Shown here: in pieces, positions 1 through 5,879 of the stretch
How the letters are laid out: the number at the start of each line of letters is the position of its first letter
How positions within the stretch are numbered: position 1 is the stretch's first letter
Assembly: GCA_017883345.1 (NCBI GenBank)
Contig: JADGNT010000288.1
Span: forward strand, 1-6,626
Direction: 5' to 3'
Source: Candidatus Solibacter sp.
GTDB lineage: Bacteria; Acidobacteriota; Terriglobia; Bryobacterales; Bryobacteraceae
DNA: 6,626 bases
Position numbers and translations under genes: made by a program
Notes under the pieces: generated by a model
Databases searched by the model: none
What the model saw: the letters and a program-made list of their open reading frames with translations, nothing else
What the model was told of the DNA's origin: nothing

Positions 1-2432
1 AGCAGCGCGCCCACTCTTTCCGGAGACCCGAGGAACAGACCGCGCGGCAGTTGGCGATACTTCAGGATCTGCCGGTAGATGGCGTCTTCCATGGTGGAAT
101 TGATGCCCCAGCCGCCCAGGTACTGCAGGCGGAGGTCGATGTCGCGATTGATTTCGGCGCCGGCGCTCCAGGCGCCGAGATCGGCATTCTGGCCGGCGTA
201 ATTGGAGAGCAGATCGACAATCGAGGTGACGCCGATTTCGTACAGGGACTGCGCCACCGGCGCGTAATCGGGGCGGTTGAGCCGCTGCTGGATCTCGTCG
301 AGGTTGATGGTGGGCGCTTCCAGGTGGCCCATGAATACCATGTCGTAGCCCTGGCCGTTGACCGTGTTGGCCCAGATGGTGGAGTGCGGGAAGGCCGCGA
401 AAAACGTGGCCAGTTCGCTCTTCACGGTGCGCACGTCGCTTTCGTACAACGGAACGTAGAGCGTGAACAGGCCGCCCGGGTTGAGGTGGCGCTTGACGGA
501 TTCGAAGTACTCCAGGGAGTAGATAGCGGCGGTGCCTTTGGCGAAGACGTCGAGCGGATCGCTGGCGATGATGTCGAACTTATCGGTGGTGGTGAGCAGG
601 TAGTGGCGCGCGTCGTCGAACACCACGCGGGTCTTGGGATTCTTGTAGACCTCGTAGTTGTACTTGCCGAAGAAGCGCGTGGAGGTAGGCGGGATCACGG
701 GTTCGATTTCGCAGATGGTGATGTGCTCGATCGCGGGATACCTGGTGAAGGCGCCGGCGCTGACTCCGGCGCCGAAGCCGATGCCGAGGACGGATTTCGC
801 CGAAGGGTGCAGAATGCCGGGCAGGTGGCCCACCATGCGCTGCAGCTTCATGTCGTAGGGCTCGGTGGTGGCTTCCACGTGGCCGTTGACGTCGATCTCG
901 ATGGCGCCATCGTTCCAGCGCGTGATGGCCACCGAGGAATTGCGGCCTTCGATGGTGTACAGCACTTCGCTCTTGCCCGCGTTCAACGCCATACGGCGTC
1001 CATAAGCGATCAGTTCGCCGGGAATGGGCGCGAGGTTGCTAGAGAGCCAGGCGGCGAGGACCACGGCGGCGGCGAGCGCGGCGGATACGCCCGGCGAACG
1101 CGTCGCGCGCACGAAGGGGACCAGAATCAGCACGCCGCCGGCGAGGGCGGTCCAGATGAGGACGCGCTGCGAGTTCTGCGTGCCGATCCAGGGGATGAGG
1201 CCGAGGCTGACGATGAGCGCGCCGAAAATCGCGCCCAGGGTATTGGCGGCATAGACGCTGCCGACGGTTCGCCCGGGGTCCTCACCGGGGCGGGCGAGCC
1301 CGGCGACGGCCAGCGGAAAGCTCGCGCCCCAGAGGATGGTGGGCGGCAGGATGGCCCACAGACAGCGGACCATATCGAGTTGGAAGGTGTGCCAAGGGCT
1401 GAGCGTGAGCAGCGGGTTGATGGGCCAGTAGGGGAGCGACGTGGAGACGATCCACGCGGTCCACGCGATGCCGAGCGTGAGCAGCACTTGCGACCAGGCG
1501 AGGGCCAGGCGCGGGCGCACGGAGCGCAGCAGCATGGCGCCGAGCCCGCTGCCCAGCGCGAGCCCGATCAGGAACACCGCCAGAATGATGGAGAAGATGT
1601 AGACCGTCAGGCCAAGCAGCATGCCGAGCAGGCGGGTCCACACCACCTCGGCGCCGAGCGCGGTGGCGCCGGAGAGCCCGATGGCGACATAGATGGTCCA
1701 GCGCGGGATTCCGTCGCCGGCATCGGGCGCGAGCGCGGCTTCGGCTGAGGCTTCGTCTGAATGGGCTGCGGTTTCCGGGACGCTGGCCTCGGCAGGCGTG
1801 TGGGCGGCCAGGGCGAAGCTGGCCAGCGCCACGGCGATGTTGATCGCGGCGGCGGCGTAGGTGGCGATCGACATGTTGTAGATGCGCAGCAGGTAGAATC
1901 CGGCGAGCAGGCATCCGAAGACGGCGCCCGCGGTGTTGCCGCCGTAGAGCAGGCCGTACCAGGAGACGCCGTTGGGCGTGGACTTCAGCCAACGGACAAT
2001 GGCGGGCAGCGACGCGCCCATCAAAATCGTCGGCGGCAGCAGGCAAATGGCGGAGAGGAATCCGCGCAGCAGGAATCCCGGCATACCGTGTTCGGCGCCG
2101 GCGATGTAAGCGAGATTCACCAGCGGCAGCAGCAGATGCACCAGGAGAGCGGAGGCGGCGATGCCGAGTTCGAGGTAGGCATAGATGCGCAGCGGATGCG
2201 GCCCGGCCAGGCGCAGGCGCGGGAACCACACAGAGCCGATGCAGAGGCCGCCCATGAAGGTGGCCAGCAGAAAGCCGAGCGACACGGCGGTGGAGCCGAT
2301 GGCCAGTTGCAGAAGCTGATACCAGACGGTCTCGTAGATCAGCGCGGAGCATCCGCTGCCGGCGAACAGGACGAGCAGCAAGGGAAGGTAGCGCGAGGCG
2401 TCGGCGGGCGCCGCTTGCGTTGCTTGGGACAT
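1..2432 (-). CDS. Fused MFS-like membrane / spermidine synthase-like protein (3' end outside window)
   Basis: An open frame of 810 codons plus 2 bases starts at ATG 2432 and runs off the left edge without a stop. Residues 1-210 and 245-465 are two homologous hydrophobic halves: YETVWYQLL (33-41) matches AEVVWTRLL (261-269), PPTILMGAS (133-141) matches PPTILWGAS (363-371), and YGGNTAGAVFG (163-173) matches YAANTLGAIFG (394-404). An Ala/Glu-rich linker (about 212-242) separates them. Residues 485-700 are a spermidine-synthase Rossmann domain: glycine-rich loop GIGFGAG (550-556), acidic strand end CEIEP (574-578), DDA (606-608), and DPLD (625-628), which aligns with the catalytic DxxD of SpeE. 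The Pro that normally follows DxxD is Val. Family knowledge: such fusions are widespread and mostly uncharacterised, so polyamine transfer is an inference. A soluble helical tail (740-810) continues past the edge. No strong Shine-Dalgarno is visible, and no other ATG lies within about 25 codons upstream in this frame. TAAGAT (2451-2446) is a weak -10 candidate. Confidence 0.88.
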   Translation of the reverse strand, partial: MSQATQAAPADASRYLPLLLVLFAGSGCSALIYETVWYQLLQLAIGSTAVSLGFLLATFMGGLCIGSVWFPRLRLAGPHPLRIYAYLELGIAASALLVHLLLPLVNLAYIAGAEHGMPGFLLRGFLSAICLLPPTILMGASLPAIVRWLKSTPNGVSWYGLLYGGNTAGAVFGCLLAGFYLLRIYNMSIATYAAAAINIAVALASFALAAHTPAEASVPETAAHSDEASAEAALAPDAGDGIPRWTIYVAIGLSGATALGAEVVWTRLLGMLLGLTVYIFSIILAVFLIGLALGSGLGAMLLRSVRPRLALAWSQVLLTLGIAWTAWIVSTSLPYWPINPLLTLSPWHTFQLDMVRCLWAILPPTILWGASFPLAVAGLARPGEDPGRTVGSVYAANTLGAIFGALIVSLGLIPWIGTQNSQRVLIWTALAGGVLILVPFVRATRSPGVSAALAAAVVLAAWLSSNLAPIPGELIAYGRRMALNAGKSEVLYTIEGRNSSVAITRWNDGAIEIDVNGHVEATTEPYDMKLQRMVGHLPGILHPSAKSVLGIGFGAGVSAGAFTRYPAIEHITICEIEPVIPPTSTRFFGKYNYEVYKNPKTRVVFDDARHYLLTTTDKFDIIASDPLDVFAKGTAAIYSLEYFESVKRHLNPGGLFTLYVPLYESDVRTVKSELATFFAAFPHSTIWANTVNGQGYDMVFMGHLEAPTINLDEIQQRLNRPDYAPVAQSLYEIGVTSIVDLLSNYAGQNADLGAWSAGAEINRDIDLRLQYLGGWGINSTMEDAIYRQILKYRQLPRGLFLGSPERVGAL

Positions 2433-2469
2433 ATAACGAATGTTTATCTTAGCGGGTCTGGGTGCTTTA

Positions 2470-2478
2470 ATGAATACC
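2470..2478. repeat. Left target-site duplication ATGAATACC
   Basis: This 9-bp sequence is identical to 2596-2604 and directly abuts the left end of the miniature element. The base order outside it (GGGTGCTTTA to the left, ATGGGG after the right copy) lets the uninterrupted target be rebuilt as one copy of ATGAATACC. Confidence 0.6.
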
Positions 2479-2595
2479 GGGTGCTTAACCGAACTGGGGA
2501 AGCCGGTTCCCGGCGCGGCATTCGAAACGGAGCCGCGACCGTAAGGGAGCGTTTCCCCGACTGAGCCGCGAAATCCCCAAGACTGGAAAGCACCC
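2479..2595. mobile_element. 117-bp MITE-like miniature insertion element
   Basis: The left end reads GGGTGCTTAACC and the right end, read in reverse complement, GGGTGCTTTCCA. The outer 8 bp are identical, and a second block TGGGGA matches at terminal positions 17-22, so 16 of the first 22 bp agree. Exact 9-bp copies of ATGAATACC flank both ends as a target duplication. It is too short to encode a transposase. Inside are small hairpins (GGGAA 2497-2501 with TTCCC 2507-2511; GGGA 2545-2548 with TCCC 2554-2557) and two copies of GAGCCGCGA 33 bp apart. A 9-bp duplication occurs in several IS families (for example IS1, IS4, IS5 and IS256 members), so the parent transposase cannot be named from this. 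The element lies between two divergent genes. Confidence 0.65.
2530..2571. repeat. Paired GAGCCGCGA motif inside the element
   Basis: GAGCCGCGA occurs at 2530-2538 and again at 2563-2571, 33 bp apart. Between them is CCGTAAGGGAGCG with a short hairpin (GGGA, 5-nt loop, TCCC). From memory, very similar GAGCCGCGACCGTAAGGGAGCG units are dispersed in intergenic DNA of Solibacter-type acidobacteria; this has not been checked here. Confidence 0.45.
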
Positions 2596-2604
2596 ATGAA
2601 TACC
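2596..2604. repeat. Right target-site duplication ATGAATACC
   Basis: Exact 9-bp copy of 2470-2478 that directly abuts the right end of the miniature element. It lies 2 bp before the GGGGAGG ribosome binding site of the downstream gene, so the insertion must have replaced the DNA just upstream of that gene's leader. Confidence 0.6.
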
Positions 2605-2606
2605 AT

Positions 2607-2613
2607 GGGGAGG
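2607..2613 (+). promoter_or_regulatory. Shine-Dalgarno sequence GGGGAGG
   Basis: A strong GGGGAGG lies 7 nt before the ATG at 2621. It fixes that start in preference to the ATGs at 2596 and 2605, which have no such spacing and are in other frames. Confidence 0.75.
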
Positions 2614-2620
2614 CGAACTT

Positions 2621-4309
2621 ATGGACATCGGGGTCACGGGCGGCGCCACGCGGCGGCAGATTCTGTGGACGATGGGCGGCGCGGCGCTGGCCGCGGGCGC
2701 GCCGGCGACGCCGCCCGAGATGGACGCGCGCGTAGTGGCGCGCAACGATGCGGCGTTGGAAAATTTGCTGCGCGCGCAGATCACCGATGCGGCGAACGCG
2801 CGGCTGGGCGGTGTGCCGGACGAGTACGGCATGTTCCACGCGGGGTCGGCGGGCGGGCTGATCGAGACGGCGGCGGCGTCACTTCTCACCCCGCAATCGA
2901 AGCATCACGGCGCGCCGGAAGTGCTGGAGCGGATTCGCCTCGCGGCGCAGTTTCTGGAGCGCTCGCAGAGCGCCGAAGGCAATATCGATCTGCTCTCCAC
3001 CAATTTCAATTCGCCGCCGGATACCGGATTCGTGGTCCACAACGTGGCCACGGCGGCGGCCCTGGCGAAAATGTATGCCGCCGAAGAAATATTGCGCGCG
3101 CTCGGGCCGTTCCTGGTGAAAGCGGCGGGCGGGATGAGCACGGGAGGCGTCCACACGCCGAATCATCGATGGGTGGTGTGCGCGGCGCTGGCGCAGGTCA
3201 ACGACGTGTTTCCGGATGCGGCCTACACGCGGCGCATCGCGCAGTGGCTGGCGGAGGGAATCGATATCGATGAGGACGGCCAGTACGTCGAGCGCAGCAC
3301 GGTAACGTACAACACGGTGACCGACCGGGCGTTCACGGTGATGGCGGCGAAGCTGAAGCGGCCGGAACTGCTCGACCCGGTGCGGCGCAATCTGCGCGCC
3401 ATGATGTACCTGCTGCATCCCGATGGCGAGGTGGTGACGGAGGTCTCGAAACGCCAGGACCAGTTCGTGCGCGGCACCATGTCCGGGTACTGGTTCCCGG
3501 TAAATTATCTGGCGGCGCACGATGGCGATGGCCAACTCGCGGGCCTGGCGCGGGGCCTCGCGCCGGAGAACGCGCGGCTCTCGGCACTGCTCGAGTATCC
3601 CGAACTCGCCGGTCCCTTGCCGCCGGCGGAGGCGCTGCCCGAGGATTACGAAAAGTGGTTCGGCGCGGTGGGCCTGGCGCGCATACGGCGCGGGCGCTGG
3701 GACGCGACCATGGTGTTGAAGGAGAGCAGCCGCTTCTTCAGCGCGCGGAATGGCGGCGTGGTGATCCAGGCGGTGCGCTTCGCGACGTCGTTCTTCGGCA
3801 AGGGCCAGTTCGTGCCGGACGCTTGCGTGAAGGAGGGGTCGAAGTACGTCTTCCGCCAGTCGCTCAGCGCGCCCTACTACCAGCCGCTCGCGCCGCCGCG
3901 GAAGGTGGACTACAAGAATTGGGGAGCGTTGCGGGCCCAGCGCCGCCAGACGCAGGTGTGCAAGCTGCGGCAGTCGGCAACGGTGGTCGAGCAGAAGAGC
4001 GGGTTTGAGCTTCGCCTGCAGTCGAACGGGACTCCGGGCGTGCCGCTGGCGGTCGAAATCAGCCTGCGGGAGGGCGGGGTGTTGCAGGGATGCCGTCCGG
4101 CGCCGCACGTCGTGGACGGGTGGGTATTAGAGAAGGATTTCGCGACGTACCGGGTGGGCGGCGATACGGTGCGATTCGGTCCCGGAGCGGCGGGGCATCT
4201 CCTCACGCAGTTACGCGGCGCGGAGACAAAGCTGCCGGGACAGAGCGTGTACCTCACAGGCTACACCCCGTTCGATCAGACGATTCGGTTTGAGTTCCGC
4301 GGAGCATAA
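2621..4309 (+). CDS. Probable Tat-exported toroid/beta-sandwich protein, polysaccharide-lyase-like
   Basis: 562 residues. The N-terminus carries a twin-arginine stretch (TRRQILW, 10-16), a hydrophobic run and an AxA-like site (about 25-29), which suggests Tat export. Residues about 40-350 are helix-rich with conserved-looking blocks: NIDLLSTNFNSPPDTGF (121-137), GGVHTPNHRWVV (175-186), DEDGQYVERSTVTYN (217-231) and LHPDGEVVTE (265-274). Residues about 360-562 alternate short strands, ending in TGYTPFDQTIRFEF (546-559), and look like a beta-sandwich. An (alpha/alpha) toroid followed by a beta-sandwich is the layout of heparinase II/III-like and related polysaccharide lyases. H140, N181-H182 and Y230-N231 are candidate active-site residues by inference only. 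I do not recognise a named family; it may be a non-catalytic relative. The start is supported by GGGGAGG 7 nt upstream. It is transcribed away from the MFS/spermidine synthase gene, with a miniature element in the shared promoter region. No clear terminator follows. Confidence 0.85.
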   Translation: MDIGVTGGATRRQILWTMGGAALAAGAPATPPEMDARVVARNDAALENLLRAQITDAANARLGGVPDEYGMFHAGSAGGLIETAAASLLTPQSKHHGAPEVLERIRLAAQFLERSQSAEGNIDLLSTNFNSPPDTGFVVHNVATAAALAKMYAAEEILRALGPFLVKAAGGMSTGGVHTPNHRWVVCAALAQVNDVFPDAAYTRRIAQWLAEGIDIDEDGQYVERSTVTYNTVTDRAFTVMAAKLKRPELLDPVRRNLRAMMYLLHPDGEVVTEVSKRQDQFVRGTMSGYWFPVNYLAAHDGDGQLAGLARGLAPENARLSALLEYPELAGPLPPAEALPEDYEKWFGAVGLARIRRGRWDATMVLKESSRFFSARNGGVVIQAVRFATSFFGKGQFVPDACVKEGSKYVFRQSLSAPYYQPLAPPRKVDYKNWGALRAQRRQTQVCKLRQSATVVEQKSGFELRLQSNGTPGVPLAVEISLREGGVLQGCRPAPHVVDGWVLEKDFATYRVGGDTVRFGPGAAGHLLTQLRGAETKLPGQSVYLTGYTPFDQTIRFEFRGA

Positions 4310-4341
4310 ACGCTGGCCCGCAGCCCCGGATGCGATAATTC

Positions 4342-4348
4342 GAAGAGG
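4342..4348 (+). promoter_or_regulatory. Shine-Dalgarno GAAGAGG for the GTG-started gene
   Basis: GAAGAGG ends 6 nt before GTG 4355. It decides the start, because no ATG lies nearby in the frame before the conserved region. Confidence 0.6.
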
Positions 4349-4354
4349 TACGCC

Positions 4355-4924
4355 GTGGCGCTTTACGTCAATACGTTCTTCGAGAAACGCGTGGAACAAC
4401 TTTTTGACCTGGCAGGTCGGGTGGAAGCGGCGTTCGCTGCCGCTGGGCTCGAATACCGCGTGATTGGCGGTCTCGCAGTTTATCTGTACGTGGAAGAAGC
4501 GGAGCCGGACGCCGGGCGCCTCACGCGCGATATCGATATCGCGGTGCGACGCCAAGATCTCGACCGGATCGCGCGAGCCGTTGAGCCTTTCGGGATGCAG
4601 TACAGGCACGTGGCCGGAGTGGACATGCTGGTGCAGACGGAAGCGCCCTCCGCGCGGAGGGCAGTCCATTTGATCTTCACCGGTGAGAAGGTAAGGGCGA
4701 ACTATCCCGAGCCGGCGCCGGCCATTGGGCACTGTCGAACGCTCCATGGCGTTCGTCTAATTCCGCTGGCGGACCTGGTTCGCATGAAACTCACCAGCTT
4801 CCGTTCGAAGGATGAAACCCACCTGAAGGACCTCGACGAGGCCGGCCTGATCACGCCTGAGATTGAGGCCGGCCTGTCAGATACGCTGCGTGCGCGGCTC
4901 GCGCAGGTTCGAGCGCGCGAGTAA
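4355..4924 (+). CDS. Nucleotidyltransferase-fold protein, AbiEii/MNT-like
   Basis: 189 residues from GTG 4355. The core signature of the nucleotidyltransferase fold is visible: VIGGLAVYLY (36-45) followed by TRDIDIAV (57-64), giving the metal-binding DxD pair D59/D61. The third carboxylate usually sits on the next core strand; here that strand reads AVHLIF (103-108), with His105 at the likely position. DLVRMKLTSFRSKDETHLKDLDEAG (140-164, key residues K145, R150, D153, H156, D159) matches the K...R...D..DL block of AbiEii-type and minimal nucleotidyltransferases. Members act as toxins, antitoxins or resistance enzymes by transferring nucleotides; the substrate here is unknown. It starts 45 nt after the toroid-protein gene, and its stop is 5 nt before the XRE remnant, so the two are probably co-transcribed. 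Its last 57 bp recur, diverged, at 5734-5790. Confidence 0.8.
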   Translation: MALYVNTFFEKRVEQLFDLAGRVEAAFAAAGLEYRVIGGLAVYLYVEEAEPDAGRLTRDIDIAVRRQDLDRIARAVEPFGMQYRHVAGVDMLVQTEAPSARRAVHLIFTGEKVRANYPEPAPAIGHCRTLHGVRLIPLADLVRMKLTSFRSKDETHLKDLDEAGLITPEIEAGLSDTLRARLAQVRARE

Positions 4925-4929
4925 CCGAA

Positions 4930-5183
4930 ATGGCAAAGAAAACAGACGAGGCCAAGTCCGCCCGTAAACCCGGAATGAATCGCGTTTCCCGCGGCGTGAT
5001 CGCCGGACTGAAACAGGCCGTCGCTCACGCACGCGGCGAAATCTCTCTCCCCGCAAGATACTACGATGTTCCCGGCCCCGTGGACGTGAAGGCGATCCGT
5101 GCAAAATCGGGTTTGTCGCAATCGGAGCGGTGATTGACCGGTTTCCGAAGACGTTAGAAAGGGCGCTTCAGGGCGCCGCATGA
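4930..5183 (+). pseudogene. XRE/HigA-type antitoxin gene with internal deletion of its HTH core
   Basis: The 67-codon frame from ATG 4930 has the N-terminal layout of HigA/NadS-like antitoxins: a basic start, GVIAGLKQAVAHARGE (22-37), then VDVKAIRAKSGLSQSE (51-66), the first helices of a helix-turn-helix. It breaks off at TGA 5131 just where the recognition helix should come. In another frame, 5130-5183 encodes VIDRFPKTLERALQGAA and a stop, the typical last 17 residues of the same family. The simplest reading is a deletion of roughly 30 codons, not a multiple of three, that fused start and end out of frame. DNA binding would be lost. The start overlaps no clear Shine-Dalgarno and is probably coupled to the nucleotidyltransferase stop 5 nt upstream. 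In HigBA operons a small toxin precedes the antitoxin; none is present here, so its original partner is lost or was the nucleotidyltransferase. Confidence 0.7.
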
Positions 5184-5228
5184 CTTGTTCGCGCAGCCTC
5201 TTGGTAAAGCTGGCCAGTGCTCCGGAAA

Positions 5229-5495
5229 CTAGCCATATACCTTGCTACGATGGCCCACCGCGACGACCAGCACCACGACCCGGTCTTGTTGAATTTCACA
5301 GATGATTCTGTAGTCCCGGACTCTGTATCGCCAGAGGCCCTTCTGGGAGTGGCGCAACGCTTTGCCAAATCTCTTGGGATCGTCGGAGGGTGCAATCCGC
5401 GTATCCATGTAATCGAGGATCTCACTTTGAATGCGCTTGTCGAGACCGCGTAGGTCCTTTTCGACCCGCGGATCGTATTCAATTGTCCAGGCCAA
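5229..5495 (-). CDS. relE: RelE/ParE-family toxin
   Basis: 88 residues. Features of the RelE/ParE fold: IEYDPRVEKDLRGLDK (5-20, strand and first helix), a second helix around 21-34, then GLWRYRVRDYRIICEI (53-68) and VVVLVVAVGHRSKVYG (73-88). The basic residues R58, R60, R63 and R83 and the near-terminal Y87 sit where RelE enzymes carry the residues that cleave mRNA in the ribosomal A site, so ribosome-dependent RNase activity is likely. The length is normal for the family and the frame is unbroken. The start is TTG 5495, 17 nt inside the end of the antitoxin gene, with at best a weak GAAAG before it; translation is likely coupled to the antitoxin. The symbol is used at family level. A gyrase-directed ParE activity is a less likely alternative. 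Confidence 0.85.
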   Translation of the reverse strand: MAWTIEYDPRVEKDLRGLDKRIQSEILDYMDTRIAPSDDPKRFGKALRHSQKGLWRYRVRDYRIICEIQQDRVVVLVVAVGHRSKVYG

Positions 5496-5694
5496 GGTTC
5501 TTTCGCAGTTGATGTGCAGTGATGGGTGCTTGCCGATCCTCTAGCCGGGATTCGGCCACCAGCCGATCCTCGGTCTCTTCAAAATGATCGATCAAAACGT
5601 CCCGAACGAGTTGGCCAAACGGAACACCAGCCGCCTGTGCTTCGGACAGCAGCCGGGCTTCGATCTCCTTCGGTATGTCGATCGTCACCGTCAT
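5479..5694 (-). CDS. relB: RelB/ribbon-helix-helix antitoxin
   Basis: 71 residues. The N-terminus, TVTIDIPKEIEARLLSEA (2-19) followed by GVPFGQLVRDVLIDHF (23-38), is a ribbon-helix-helix DNA-binding unit: one strand, then two helices. The charged middle (39-54) and the end ITAHQLRKNLGLDN (58-71) look like the toxin-wrapping tail of RelB-type antitoxins. It precedes and overlaps the toxin gene by 17 bp, the usual antitoxin-first order. Antitoxins of this kind repress their own promoter, which here must lie in 5695 to about 5760, within the leftover nucleotidyltransferase 3' end. I see no convincing -35/-10 pair or operator palindrome there. ATG 5694 has AGG close upstream and GAGAGA about 11 nt upstream, both weak. 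Confidence 0.82.
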   Translation of the reverse strand: MTVTIDIPKEIEARLLSEAQAAGVPFGQLVRDVLIDHFEETEDRLVAESRLEDRQAPITAHQLRKNLGLDN

Positions 5695-5709
5695 ATGCCT
5701 GTATTCTCT

Positions 5710-5790
5710 CAGATTCGGATGAATGCAGCCGTAGCCGGCCTGTCGGAGATCCTGCTTGCGCGGCTCGCGCAGATTCGAGCGCGTGAGTAG
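5710..5790 (+). pseudogene. 3' fragment of a second nucleotidyltransferase gene copy
   Basis: 5734-5790 aligns without gaps to the last 57 bp of the nucleotidyltransferase gene (4868-4924), with 49 of 57 bases identical and both copies ending in a stop codon. The encoded ends are AGLSEILLARLAQIRARE here and AGLSDTLRARLAQVRARE in the complete gene. Changes are mostly silent or conservative (D to E, V to I), as expected if both were once coding. Upstream of about 5722 the similarity fades, and the start of the RelB gene follows on the other strand. No start codon or body of the gene remains, so this is a relic and not a working gene. Confidence 0.65.
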
Positions 5791-5830
5791 CGCGCAATCG
5801 CACGACGGAGCGCGGTCGGCTTGTTTTGGG

Positions 5831-5858
5831 GTGAAAAATCCCTCCGCCAGGATATACT
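5831..5858 (+). promoter_or_regulatory. Candidate sigma-70-type promoter for the HicB-like gene
   Basis: GTGAAA (5831-5836) and TATACT (5853-5858) are separated by 16 bp. Each differs from consensus at 2 and 1 positions respectively. Transcription would start near 5865, leaving a leader of about 15 nt with a small hairpin (GCGAA 5863-5867 with TTCGC 5874-5878) next to the start codon. Confidence 0.4.
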
Positions 5859-5879
5859 CAAAGCGAAAGCGGCTTCGCC

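Noticed and set aside
51..1748. 565-codon plus-strand open frame
   Set aside because: It is antisense to the membrane/spermidine synthase gene. Its product is Gly/Ala/Asp/Glu/Arg-rich with no recognisable fold, whereas the opposite strand shows clear family motifs throughout.
1282..2352. 356-codon minus-strand open frame
   Set aside because: It is an out-of-frame reading of the true minus-strand gene (1-2432); the product is Arg/His/Ala-rich and without structure.
1761..2564. 267-codon plus-strand open frame reaching into the divergent gap
   Set aside because: Mostly antisense to the membrane protein gene, low-complexity Gly/Gln/Glu/Arg composition, no ribosome binding site, and it ends inside the miniature element.
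2879..4108. 409-codon minus-strand open frame
   Set aside because: Antisense of the toroid-protein gene; Arg/His-rich composition is typical of a shadow frame in GC-rich DNA.
4331..4339. Extended -10-like TGCGATAAT before the nucleotidyltransferase gene
   Set aside because: Transcription would begin at about 4346, inside the ribosome binding site, and no -35 box is present at 16-18 bp.
5162..5177. GGCGC/GCGCC hairpin as a terminator
   Set aside because: It lies within the surviving antitoxin C-terminal codons and has no T-tract.
5584..5790. 68-codon plus-strand frame ending in the nucleotidyltransferase-like tail
   Set aside because: Its first two thirds are antisense to the RelB gene; only the last part reflects a real relic, which is listed as a 3' fragment.
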